A stretch of 64,000 nucleotides of DNA, taken from positions 61,485 to 125,484 of the forward strand of contig JAEQBH010004437.1 of assembly GCA_016808115.1 (NCBI GenBank). The letters run 5' to 3'. The position numbers were made by a program, and so were the translations under genes. This DNA comes from Tetrastigma voinierianum. Taxonomy: Eukaryota > Streptophyta > Magnoliopsida > Vitales > Vitaceae. The notes below the pieces were generated by a model, which was not told the origin of the DNA, made no database searches, and worked only from the letters and a program-made list of their open reading frames with translations. This document shows positions 22,601 through 36,100 of the stretch, one piece after another (position 1 is the stretch's first letter; each line of letters begins with the position of its first letter).

Positions 22601-24112
22601 GATATATATAACCTCTCATAAAAAAGCCATGTTTCTACCTATACATTTTCATCCACAGCCCATTTGTTCTTCTCTTATAATTAGTAAATAATGGCCAAAA
22701 TGATCCTGGAAAATATCAATTTCCATGAAAATTTTAAAAATCATGACTACAAGCACATCACACATCATAAGGGCAGAATCATGTATTTATTGTTTCCTTC
22801 CACAAGTGTGAGATTGAAATGTTTCTCTTTGTTGAGCTCTTCCTCAATTTTTATCAGGTTTCCTATGCAATAGAAGGATGTCTCATCCTTCTCGACCTTT
22901 CTACTAGATAAAAATAAATTAGTTTCGTTTCCACTAAATGAGATATTAGAATAATGATCATTCCACAGAAACTAGCACTTGCATCTCCAAAGAATCAACT
23001 ATTGTTCAAAAGCTAAAACTCAATTCATACAATTGCCACATGGGATGCTATGTGATATGAATTGCCAAGCTACTGATATTGTATACTTTATCATTCTAAA
23101 AGATAAGATAATTTGTATCAGAGTTGCCTATTAAAAATAAAAATAAAAACAAAAAAAAACTGGATAGTAAAAAAAGTATGAATATTAAGCAAAGCTGCTA
23201 AACTAGTGACTTAAAAGTATACATAAAAGGACAAAAGGTGTACAGAAGAAAGCTAGGATGTACAAGAAAAATGCCTAAATCCCTTACACCCCACCCAGTC
23301 AATAGAGATTCAGCTATAATCAAAGACCGTTCGATAGAGACAACTTGGCCTTTGACCAAAGCAGGAAAAAAAAAATCATCTTCAACCATTGTATAGATAA
23401 CATGTCATATCTGAAAACAATTTCATTCCTAGCTTTCAAAACAGACCAAAATAAACAAGAAGCTCCTGCTTTGCCATTCCTTTTTTCACTTTTTTCCAAC
23501 CTGAAAACCATTCCAACTCAAAAGAAAGTGCCAAACTAGATCCCAAAATCCTTGAAACACCAGAAAGAGGAATCTATATGCTTCATTGATTTTTGTTCTA
23601 ACTGTTCTATTTTAATAGATGGACTGTTTAGGGGACTGTTTGAGGCACTGTTTACAGCTCTTTATTCCTTTGCTTTCTTTTCTTTAATAATATTTTTTTT
23701 TTGAATAAAATAGGAAGGAAAAGAAGAAGAAGAAGAAGAAGAAGTTTTTTGCTCTTTCTTTTTCTTTAAAAATATTTTTGCTTCATTTAAAAAATTTTGA
23801 AAAGGAAGGGAGAAGAAGAAGAATGAAACAAAAATCGTACCCCTGAGGATGAGCTGGGATTGCCATTAAGTGGTCTCTTGACATTCCTGATAAAAGCATT
23901 AACAGGAACTTTCTCTTCAAGATCTGGATATGAAGCTGCAGAAAATCTCCAAAAGGGAGCTGTCTCTCCCATCTTTTCCCTTCTCAGAGCAATCTAGAAC
24001 ATGAAGCACATAATTGATGTTATCAGCAAATCCTCGTAACATACTTGAAGTCTACGTACTAATAAATGATACAAGGAGAAAGGAAATAAAATGAGGTTAT
24101 TTACAAAACTAG

Positions 24113-24155
<43 letters not shown>

Positions 24156-27100
24156 AACATGAGGCACATACTTGATTTTATCAGCAGATCCTCATAAAAT
24201 ACTTGAAGTCTACGTACTAATAAAGGATATGAGAAAGGACATAAAATAAGGTTATTTACAAAACTAGCCTCCCTCCCTCCAATTCCAATTTCCAGCCTTC
24301 ATTGCTTTTGACAATCCCACCTCATTTATTCATACAGGTCAGAGAAACTAGGCAACGCAATTCAACAAGGGTTTGTAGAAGGTTTCAAATTCAAATCCCA
24401 ATTGGAATAAAAATTTACGTATAAAAGAATCGTGGATGTTTTCTGTAGTCTCTGCTATTAACAGCTTGAAGAGATCACTAAAACTCATTCCTATTAAAGC
24501 ATATTTATATATAGCTTGAGCATTTCAAGTATCATACCTTTCAGTTCTGGCAAGTTCTATAATTCCAAACATTAGAATTTCTCTCCACAGCAACCATTTT
24601 TTCCAGGATCTCAGTAACCTAAGTCATGCACATGGAGATAACACTGACCTATAAGAGCATAAACGACCAAAGAAAAAATGATAGTAGTCTAAAGAATTTA
24701 AGAAACAAAAGAAAGGTTTAAAAGGATTTTATTAAAAAAAAACACCTTCACTAGGGGAACATAAAGGACTTTTTTTTTTTTTTGATAAGTAGGGAACATA
24801 AAAGACTCCACACCTTCATATGAAGCATGCATCAACCAAAACAGAAAAGCACATCTTTTTTGTTGGGAATTGTCTCATTTCCTATATTCATATATCATTG
24901 CAATGTTCTATTTCTCTATAAAATAAACAGCTTATTAGGAATACCTTTATAAATATTCTACTTCATGAGGAGAAAACTGAATGAGATGGAAATGGGTCAG
25001 TAAAGAACTATACAAGGTGGATAAAGGCGTGCGAGACAAATAGAAGGCACCTGATGGATCAAAGGGGCTTGTGGTTTATGATGTAGATATAAAGTAGGAA
25101 ACATGGGGTATTTTTGTGATAACCAGACATGATTCATTGAATCACATCAAAACCTCATGTACCTTTGTGTGGATATTTTATCTTTATTTTCTTAAATAAC
25201 ATGTTTATATTGAAGCTTCCACAAACATAAAACTTTTATTTTGAGACAATTAAGATCTCAGAAACATATAACAAACGGCACATGGAAGCATTAACAATCC
25301 ATATGCAAATAATCAAAACCAAATTAAATGGAATGCAGGTATTTTCTTTAGGTTGGGTTGAGCTAGCAATCCATCCCTTAAAAGTCAATAAGTCACAAGT
25401 TGCACTAGGTACTTGTACATATGTAGTATAAGGATGTATACATATCACAAATATGTCTTTTTTTTTCTTTTATGGGTAACATATCAAAATATGTATAGTA
25501 TAAGGATGTATGCCTAAACCCTAGTTTTAAAATCATGAGGTGAACATATTTTTATTTATCCATGTTAGATTTTTTCTTTCCCGACCCAAAAGTTGTGAAA
25601 GGCCAAATTAACACCTTTTGTTTTGTTTGTTTAATCAGATTAGAGTTAAGTCGAAATTCTTTTGGTTTGAAGCATGTCAAATTATATTTATTTGCATGAT
25701 ACCCAAAGTCTTCAACTTCTCAATGTACCCATGTCTCTAGACAAAACCAAACTAGTTTAGGCATAGCATCTATGTCCAAAACTCAATTTTACTTTAGATA
25801 TGGCAATCTGGTTTTCATTAAGATGTTTAAAGCATTTCCACTTTCGTAGCAAATAACTGGATTGACAAAGAAAGAGTTTGCTTAATGAACTACAAAAATA
25901 TTTAGGGATAAGAAAAGACAATATAGGGATAAAGAGGATAAGAGTGGAATTTTTTTTTTCTTTTTTTTTTTCTGTTTTTGACAAGTATAAAAGCAGGAGT
26001 TTTTATCAAAAATACTTTTTCTTTTGATTGATTTCAAAATTGATTTTTGTTATTTTTTTCCCTTTTTTTTTGTTTGGATATCAAGCTTTCATATCAAGTC
26101 ACTTTTAGCTAAGTCTCCATATCCTAAAATTTGTAGGCATGAAGTATACAATACCTTGAAACAAACATTTAAAACTGTTAAACGACCAACTCTCCTAAAA
26201 GCTCAATCTTGTAGGATTTGGGTTTAATATGAATATCATGCTTCTCAACACCCTCCCTTACATGTGGTCCCATACCCGCAGGTGGAGAGTCAAACAAACC
26301 AAATAGTCCTTCATGGACTTTCAAATAAACAAACGGGGATTACATTGCAAGGAGAGGGTTCGAATCTAGGACCTCCTGCCAAATGGAACAAACCCTACAT
26401 CGGAGTCGAGGATAAGGCTACGTCTGTGTTAAATGACTGACTCTCTAAGCTGGGATTTATGCGATTTGGGTTTAATATGAATATCATGCTTCTCAACAAA
26501 AACTCACACACAAACCAAAACAACATTGTTCATGTAATATCAAGTCAAATGTTTTAGAGTTGTTCTTGTTATGCTCTTTTCTCGATTTTCTAACTTAGTC
26601 TTCCCTAAATTGCCTCTTCTCTATCTCCAGATAATTCAAACCTCAGTTAGTATCCTAATCAGGTTATGCTCAAAAAGATTGAGAAAAGAGTCCTGAGTGA
26701 TTTCAGCTCCACGGTTGGTCAAATTTTATTAGAATTATCTATCATATATAACCATTTATGAGAAGTTATAGAGTTTATACATATTCAGTGTATAATTTCC
26801 TAACGCTTTCATACTTGAACCTTCCTCTCATAAGGCCTTGTATTGGGATGACGGCCTTCAATGATATTGATAGGGCCAATAGAGAGGATTCCTTGCCTTC
26901 AGAGGAAAAGTTTTAGCTAGTGGGAACAAAACCTAAATCAATCTTGGGTCAATAAAGAAACATCATAGGCTTGATGGATGGATGCACCAAATTTTTTTTT
27001 ATTGTTAGTATCACATAATATTCTGTAGTTATTCTTTATTATTCTTTTCCTCTTTTAGTATCACAGTGGTTGTGATTGCCTGATTGGGGGAAAGAGTTAT

Positions 27101-30100
27101 CATCCTTCTTTGCACTAACTCAATCTATTATAGTAAAATGTTTGTTTCTAGTTACTAATAATAAACAATAATAATAAAACAACAAGACTGTAAACATAGG
27201 TTAAAGTTATATGATAGCCCATGTGATTAATAATTAAAACATAAATCAACCAATGGCAGGTTCCTGCAATCACCTCAATGGTCAATGAATGATCTGAAAT
27301 ATCAACAATTTTGCTCTGAAGATATACTACCAACCACATGATCTGAAATATCAGCACAACATGAAAAAAAATAAAAAAGAAAGAGATACTTGTGGCAAGT
27401 AAGAAATGATTGTAAACAAAGAAGAAAGACTAGAAAAAATGGTAAATAAGAAAACTCTACAACCCAGTGAGATGCACAAGCAACAGCCATCCAAACAGGC
27501 AAGCGCTTTACAGATCTAGGTAGAAATCAACACTATTCTACTGCAGGAGCAGGTGCTTTTGGAAGTAATCCTACGACCATTCAGCCTTTCTAGAAAGGCT
27601 AAAGAATCATAAATTGCAGTTTAAGCCAAGCGGTTTACCAACAAATTCTCATTTCTCAGGAAAGGTTAAATTATTTTTCGTATACATTCTCAAAATTTGA
27701 AGTCTTGGAGAACAAACAAATCTAGACTTAAAATTACAAATTTAAATTAAACAATGACAAAAGCAATGAAGCCTCTTGAGTCCACACATTATAAAGTCAT
27801 AGACAATACACCAAAAACTGCTTCTTCCCACTTTTTTAGTCATTTTTGCACGAAACACTTGATTCCTGAACTGCCATGCATACAGCAATAACCTTCCCTA
27901 ACCCAGAACCATTTGGTGAAAGTTTTCTTTTTCAGGTCAGAGTAGTTTATCCATAGTATGCTGCATTTGGTCCAAGTGTTGGATTATCTAAACTTCAATA
28001 AAAGATAACAAGATAAAGCATGCTGAATTACCTCCGGCCGTTTTCTTGGATCTGCATTAAGTTTTATGAGCATCAATTCACGTTCTACCTGTGGCTCCCT
28101 TGAGAGATCTTCCACCTATACATTAGATAAAACTTAAAATGAAATGATTAAATGGCACCAAATCAAATAAGAAAATGATCCTCCATGGAAAACTAGGTGG
28201 TGATACATATTTTGGAAAATTACAGCACATCATATACATGCATGTCTCTTTTTTCCATTTTGCCATGAAATGGCATGAGAGAATGCCAGAGTGAAACAAC
28301 TCAAGTGCAATGCGGCGAATTTACACACAAGGGGAAAGAAATCAGCAAACCAAAGCATGAATAAGATGAGCTGAGCACCACTATCTGGGAGGAGCCCAAA
28401 CTGTCTGTCATACTCCAATGAGGACCAACTATGACTCCCATCATTCTGATTGCTAAAATTTATATTCCACATTTCAGTAATGCAATGAGCAAGGCAGTCT
28501 CTTTGGGCTCCCGATTGGGACCTCCATGCCCAATTGTTTTGTTTCCATCGCCAAATGCTTGAAGTTGTCCAAATTTTCTCCTCCTCCTTACCAAATCTGC
28601 CACTAGTAAGAATCAAAAGTAAGTTTTTAAACTTCTGCCGCAACACCATCCTCACTCCAGCCATGGAGATAATCATCAACCATAAGCCACAAGCAAGCAA
28701 ATCACAGTCTATCTCCTTATCTGATTTCCTCAAGCACCAGCAGTGAGGATATCTATTTGTTAAGAGAAAAGAAATACTCTGATTCTCATTAATTTACAAA
28801 AGGTTACTTATACATATTTACACTCTAGCGTTAGGGCAAAAGGAAACAAAGTTAGAGGCTGATTAGGAGACTAAGCCTTAACACTCCCTCCAAGGCTTTG
28901 GAGAATATAGGTCAAAAAACTTTTCCAAGCTTGTATATACTTTATCTGCTAGTTTGTCATTAGAGTTGACAAAACTAGTAGTCATGCATCTCAATCTGAT
29001 CTTCTCTCTCTCAAAAGTGTGATATTTTGATGTGCTTGACCTCTCATGGGCTTGGGTTAGAATGAAATATGCGAAACGACTTGATTATCACATATAAGAG
29101 CACAAATACGTTTTCAATCTTTCGAATCTTAGCTCTTGGAAGAGATGCTTCAACCATATGAGTTCACATGTTGCTATGGTCATAGCTCGATACTCGGCTT
29201 CAACATTAGATCTGGCTACTACATCTTGTTTCTTACTCTTCCAGGATATTAGGATTCTGCTCCGTGGGCAGCGCAATGCTGCGATGTAGAACATCCGACT
29301 ATGGGTAAAGCCTACCCGATCACGCATCCTTATAACCAACAATGCGCGGGTATAGCTTTGTGTTCTCTCCTGACACCCTTTGACTTGGTGTTCATTTTGT
29401 ATGAGGAGAATACGGTACTGACATTACATTAGGCCTATCGCCCAAGGTGATTGTAGGAAATGACTAACTATGCTCAGAGGAAAAGAAATGTCAGGACGAG
29501 TGATAGTGAGATAGTTCAATTTACCTACAAGTTGTCGATATTTCCTTGGATCTCGTAGAGGCTCCCTCTGACCTAGTACAAGTTTGACATTCGGATCCAT
29601 AGGAATGTCTATAGGCTTCACGGTTCAACCATGCTAGTGTGCACTTGATATATCAAGTATACTTCTCACGAAAAGCACTCGAGGAATTAGACCAGAAGCT
29701 ACCTCGATATGTAGAAAATGCTTGAGGATATCTGCTGATAATTTGAAGAGGTGTTGTTTTGGATTTTACAGATAAAATCTAATCACCACCTTAATGACAA
29801 TGTCATGCATAAACAATCAAGTATTAAATACAACATCCGAGTAAGAATTATGTGATAAAAAAGCGGCATGGTTTGTTGTGCTTCGAATCATGCCCAAACT
29901 CACGAACCATAGAGCTAAAGCCAAGCTAAAGCAGCTTGGCCCATTTTGAAGCCGTATAAGGAGCAGCGTAGGCTTGCATACCAAACCAGACTCCCCTTGA
30001 GCAACAAAACCAAGTAGTTGCTCCATATATACCTCCTCGGCGAGATCACCATGAAGGAAGGCATTCTTGATATCTGGCGAAAAAGTGGTCACATGTAGTA

Positions 30101-33100
30101 GCATAGCGACCGTAGAGAGAAACAATCGAGCGAGAGGCAATCTTGGCCTTGGAGAAAGGTATCATAATAATTAAGTATATTCTTTGGTATAACCGCAGCA
30201 GCGAAGCGAGCCTTAAGTAGATCACCAGTCGATTTAAGGTCCCACGTTCGTTTTGTATAACAGGAGGAAGAGTGACAAGCTCCCTTGTGCCATTGGAGTA
30301 AAGAGCATCCATTTCCTCAACCATTGCCTGATTCCATCCCGGATGAGAGAGAGCCTCACTAGTGCTTTTAGGGGTAAAGATAGAAAACAAGGTGGAAACA
30401 AAGGCAAAATAAGGTAAAGATAAATGATGATAGCTTAGAAAATTATAAGCAGGGATCACGGAGTTCACAGTAAAAGCGAATACCTTCCGAGATAATAATA
30501 GGGAGATCATCGGGCGGTGGTGGAACGGAGCGGAGATGGCGGTGGCATAGAAGATGTGGGGGCTGCTGTCGGAGGGGCCGAAGCGACGAGTGTAAACTGA
30601 GGCGTGGTCGAGGAGTCACAATATCGGAAGTAGGTGGAGAGAAATATGGAGATGGTAAGGCCAAGAGGGACATATAAGACATCGAAACATGAGGATCTTT
30701 ACTATGGAGAAGAAGAGGAATCCTCGAAAAGTGACATGTCGAGCGAGATGAAATCTGGGTTGTAATGATGGGAATAACATTTATAACCCCTTTAAAGTCG
30801 AGAATAACCCAAGAAGACACACTAAGTTGCTTTGGCGGAGAGCTTGTCTTGCCCATAAGTAAGAATATGAACAAAACATACTCAACCAAAGACATGAGGA
30901 GGAAGGCAAAAGAGAGGTTGATTAGGAAAAATGATAAAATGAGGGATCTGATCATGTAAAACAGAGGATGACATATGATTAATCAAATAAACATGCAGCT
31001 AAGATAGCATCCCCCAAAAAATGTTGAGGAACCTTATGATGGAGTAAGAGAGTGCGAGCGGTTTCAACTAAATGGCGATTCTTAACGCTCAAACCACTCC
31101 ATTTTGGTTGAAAGTATAAACCTGAAGGGCGATGAAGAATCCCATGTGGCGACATAAAGGAAGAGAATGATGCGAAGATATTCCTTGGCATTATAAATAG
31201 GAGATGTAAAGAGACGAGAGAAGTATTAAATTGAGGTTGAGACCGGCATGGAACCGAGAAAAATAGAATAACCCGACACGAGTTTTCATTAAAAACGACC
31301 CGAGTCGTAGAATAATCATTTATAAAAGTAACAAAATATCGGAACCACTAAGGTAGACAGCTCGAAGGTTACACAAGCATCGGTGTAAGAGCGAGCTCGA
31401 AGGAGACTTTTTGAGTTGATCTAGGCGCTTTGGGAATGAGACTGCAGTATGTTTCCCAGTGATATGACTCACACTCCCGGTGAGAGACCGAGCTAGAAAA
31501 ACGAGGAACCATTTTACGAAGTTTGGAAATGTTCGGATGACGAAACGATTGTGAATAAGGAGGAGTATCCATGGAAGTGCGAAGCAATGGAAGATGAAGG
31601 CCCGAGATGAAAAAGATTACTGAGAATCCGTCCTATACTTGATCGTCCATCCGTACTCGGTCACGCAATGTGACGGAGTTATCAAAAAAGGTAATCAAAC
31701 AATTAAGGTTATGAGTCAACTTACTGATGGAAATCAAATTAAAAGGAGAATCGGGAACATAAAGGACAAAAGTAAGGGGTAAGAAGGAAGAGGGCATGCT
31801 GAACCGATTCCTTTAGCTATGATTTGAGATCCATTATCTAAAGTAACTATGGGTAAAGGAGAAGAAAAAGTAAGAAAAGAAAAAATGTCCTTATTACCGG
31901 AAAGATGATAAGGCTCGAATCGAGAATCGAGTCGGAGAATGTGAAGGGCGAGTCGTAGAGGCATTATCGGTTTGGGCGACAAAGCGCTGACAAGTGCAAA
32001 TTTGGATGTGAGTGCAATGAAGTGCAGCGGGCTAATTTCTTTGATGTAAAAACAAGCAGTCTGACCAAAATGGGAGAAAGATTAAACCTTGAATGACCAT
32101 AGAAACCAAAACTTGAAACCAAAACTATAAAAGAGGGATGCAAGGATGAAACACAAGCTTCTTTAGGAAATGAAACAACTCCCGAAATCCTGTAGATAAT
32201 AGTTGGGTGTCAAAATCAATAAAATCTAGAAAAGTACGAGTTGCCAAACCTGAGAAGAAGAAAGAAAAGCCGGTCACGTTGCGGGCTTTCGGATAGAGAG
32301 CCGGGGGAGGCTAGGAAAGCTCGTTGGGGGAGGAACGACCTAGGTGGGAGAACGGCGTTGCCGAAAAGTTGGCCACACACTCCCATGGGTAGATCTAGGG
32401 GAGACGATCCTAATAGTGGGGTCGCCGGCCAGAGATGAGGTCTCCATAAAAAGTTGTCGGTGGCAAGAGGTTACGATGATGGAGGTGACTTAGGCTGAAG
32501 CGACCACGACATTAATGGGTTGTCGAATTCTAATCTCTTCTATGGCTCACAATACCATGTTGAGAGAAAGAAATGCTACGATTCTCGTTAATTCCTGAAA
32601 GTGTAGCATGCGTATTTATCTTTACAGTGTTGAGGCGAAAAGAAAGCGAAGTTAGAGTCGATTAAGAGACTAAGCAACACTATTCACCTACACTCCTCGA
32701 AGATCAATATCTTTTCCCGAACATCATCATTTTGAAAAAAGCTAGTGCGAGGAGTTGCTTGGCGTATTTCTCAAGGAACACATGCCCACCACTTCTGATC
32801 TTAGCCACATAAAAGGACTTAGTGAGAAGCATCTATTTAGAGGCCAGAATCTTCTCACTTGACCTCTCATGCCCGATGTGTAATATAGGAAAGAGCTCAT
32901 GGACTCCATAAACTCTACATACTTTGTTTCAATGTACTCTGAAAATATGAGGAAAAACATCGACTTCATTAATATGATCCAACAATTTAAAGTCTTCTTG
33001 ATAGTGGCCAAATAGGGTTTTGGTTTGAGCGTTGCTTCTTCCAAAGGAGTTTAGTTTTGGTGTATTCTTGTGATTCAGTTGATCATTTATGGTATCTTAG

Positions 33101-36100
33101 TACCATTTCATAGCACTTTATTCACATCATGGACAGCCTCTGATCTCAAATGAAATTTCATGTCTTCTAATCTCAATATGTTTGAACAATACTCTACACT
33201 GTCAGTTGAACTTTAGAAATTAACAGTTTCAAAAGCACAAGACTCCTTGTACTAATGCATGCGAGAATAAGCTATACTTGATAACATCTCATGGTGTCGA
33301 GTCATTACAAAAGTAAAAGATATTTTTTTATGGGTGTAGAAAGCAAGACAAAAGAATTGGAGGAATGAATTCCTTGTGCTTTTCATTGATCCATTGTGAA
33401 TATATACATATACAAAAGCCAATCTAACCTTCATAATAGATTCTGATTACATAAAGGCAGTTCTGTCATAGATTATGTTAAGGTTTAGTCTCTAATCCAT
33501 TTAGGATTCTTTTCATTCTCTCTTTAGTCTACAATTAGGCACCACAGCTTCTGTTTCATTTTCCATAACAACTAGGTATAAATATGTATGTTTCCTCATT
33601 TTTGTAAATTAATGAGAATCAATGTATTCATTTTCTCGACATGGTATGAGCCATAAAAGGTTGAAATGCAGGGTTCGGGTTTCGCGGGTGTGGTGGTCCG
33701 TGACCATCAAGGCGTGTCTAATCTTGGTCATATTACAGTCTTCACGAAGCCTCACGGAAGCCAAACCATCTTCGGAGAACCTTGCCGCCGACAACTTTTA
33801 TCGGCGAGATTTTCCAGCGACCTCCATTCCGGCCGAAGAGCACACCAACAAGAGCGCCTCCCTCCGATTTACCTTTCGATGGAAGCCTTGCCGGAAAATA
33901 GCATCACACGTGCTCACACTCGCCGATCTCCGGTCCGGCGCGTGAATTCACGTGCCTGTGCGTGACGGCGCATGTAACACTATTTTTACATGCGCCTCCT
34001 CCAACAGGTGCGTCTGTCGCCAACAAGCCCATCCATCCACTCCATGCGCCACCGCCCAGTGTAGAAAAAGCCTGCTGGAGTTTTCTCTCAGGCCATTGTT
34101 CTGTTTCACATTCTTTGAATCTCCATTGTCTTTGTGTTTTTACGGAGCTACGACATTTTCGGGACCTTAAGTGGTATCTGTGGATTCTACTAATTCTCCA
34201 TCTCATGGAATTTGAAAAAGGTCGGACTTTTAATTCTTTTGTCTGGAACTCTTATGATTACATCTGGATAAACTTACAAGGTAAGTATCAGTCATGGCGA
34301 ACTCGGTAGACCTTTGGTTTATTGGTAATGGATGTGAGGATCATCTCTTACTCTTTGCGGAAACATTCACGAAGATACGCGTGCTCGATGGAAAAAAGCG
34401 ATGCTTTACTTTGCAATATTCTTCGGCAATCTATTGATGCGAGACTACATATAATATTGAGGGCTATAAAACTTGCTACATTCTGGAATCGGAGTAGCGT
34501 ACACTAACGATATTCGCGTCTCTAAGATGTAATATCCTCCTTCGCCAATTTAAACATTTCCGGTATGGATATATCTTCTTATAGTGGACGAATGTCGGCC
34601 CTTGGAATGAACTTATCTCTATTTTGCCAAAGTCTACTCATACTGAGACTTCTCTGTCCAAGATGGATCGAGTCTTTATGATCATTCTTACGTAACCTTC
34701 GGGCGGATTTTGAGAACATCGGGAACGGATAATGCTGGGCGATTATTCGAGACTTTTGATGAGGCTCTTGCTCGGTGCCGTACACCTTCAACGTAAGCCG
34801 ATCAGCGTCACGAAAGATTACAGGACACTTTGTGATGGTTTCGGTCTCTTTCTCGGTGATTCGAGGTGGGCGATAACAGCAGGTAGAGGGCCGTCTCGAT
34901 ACCGCATGTGCCGCGGCTTGGACACACCGTGATCTATCTTTATCGATTCGTAGTCGACCTCCTCGTCTGCTGATCATTTGGCTCAGTCTTGATCATTCGG
35001 CTTGCCCGAGTTATGTGGGGCTCATCCGCTTTGAGGGTCATTCTTACGCCCGGTGAATATGAGAATTACCGCGTCTCACTCAAACAGCAAATCTTCCTCC
35101 ATTTAGCCTGTTGCCCGGACATTAATATTTACGCGCACTTACATTCATCGGCACCTTGGATCCTTGATCACAGAGCCTCACGATCATATCTCACATTAAT
35201 AAAGACCTTTTTACTTCTCTTACCTTTACCGTCTCCTTTACTACGATTACCTTAGCTAATGGTTCTCAAACCATAGCTAAGGCGTCTTTCGGTTTGTCCA
35301 CCCTTCCTTGCCCCTTACCTCTGTACTTTATGTTCATAATTATCCTTTTAATCTTATTTCCATTAGTAAGTTGACTCGTGATCTTCATTGTGTACTTACT
35401 TTTTCCCCTGATCTGTAACCTTACCCAAGGCCGTGTACGGAAAACGATTGGCATCGGACGTAAGTCCGCGAGGCCTCTTTCCTCGGCTCGCCTCTTTGTT
35501 TTCCTACTTGCACTTCCACAGCTCCTCTCCTCCTTCACGGTTGTCTCGGTCATCCCAAGCCTCTCGAGTTTACAGTTGGTTCCTCGTTTTCTGGTTATCT
35601 TGGCTTGAGTGTGAGTCATCGACTTGGGAAGCATCTCTGGAGTGTATGCTTTGTTCTGCGATTGGAATCTTGAACAGAAGTCTCAACACCCAGGCTTGTT
35701 CACGCGATGTTTGGATATTTCGATCTACCTCTACTTTGGTTTCGTTACTTTATTACTTTTATAGATGATTATTCTCGATGTGGTTGTTTTTGTAGCTGAA
35801 AACTCGAGTTGAGTTATTTTCTATCTTTCAAAAATTTCATGCTGAAATTTGCACTCGATTCAATACTTTTATTCGTATTTTAAGAAGTGATAATGCAAAA
35901 GAATATTTCTCTACGTCATTCTCTTCTTTTATGTGTCTTCCGCTAAGTTCTTGCAATCATGTTGTGCCTGCTTCCTCAAAATAGAATGGAGTGAAAGGCG
36001 TAGAATCGTCATTTAGATTAAGGCATTACTCTGCTCCTCCATCATAAGGTTCCTCGATGTTGGAATCTGCTATCTTAGCTCGCATTATTTGATTAATCAT

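Noticed and set aside
28230..28733. A 167-codon minus-strand open frame in intron 2
   Set aside because: Contains no family motif, is Trp-rich and irregular, and lies in native intron next to copia A. Probably chance or an unrecognised repeat.
33622..34309. Three overlapping plus-strand open frames after the copia B primer site
   Set aside because: These are the leader and shifted beginnings of gag in copia B rather than separate genes.
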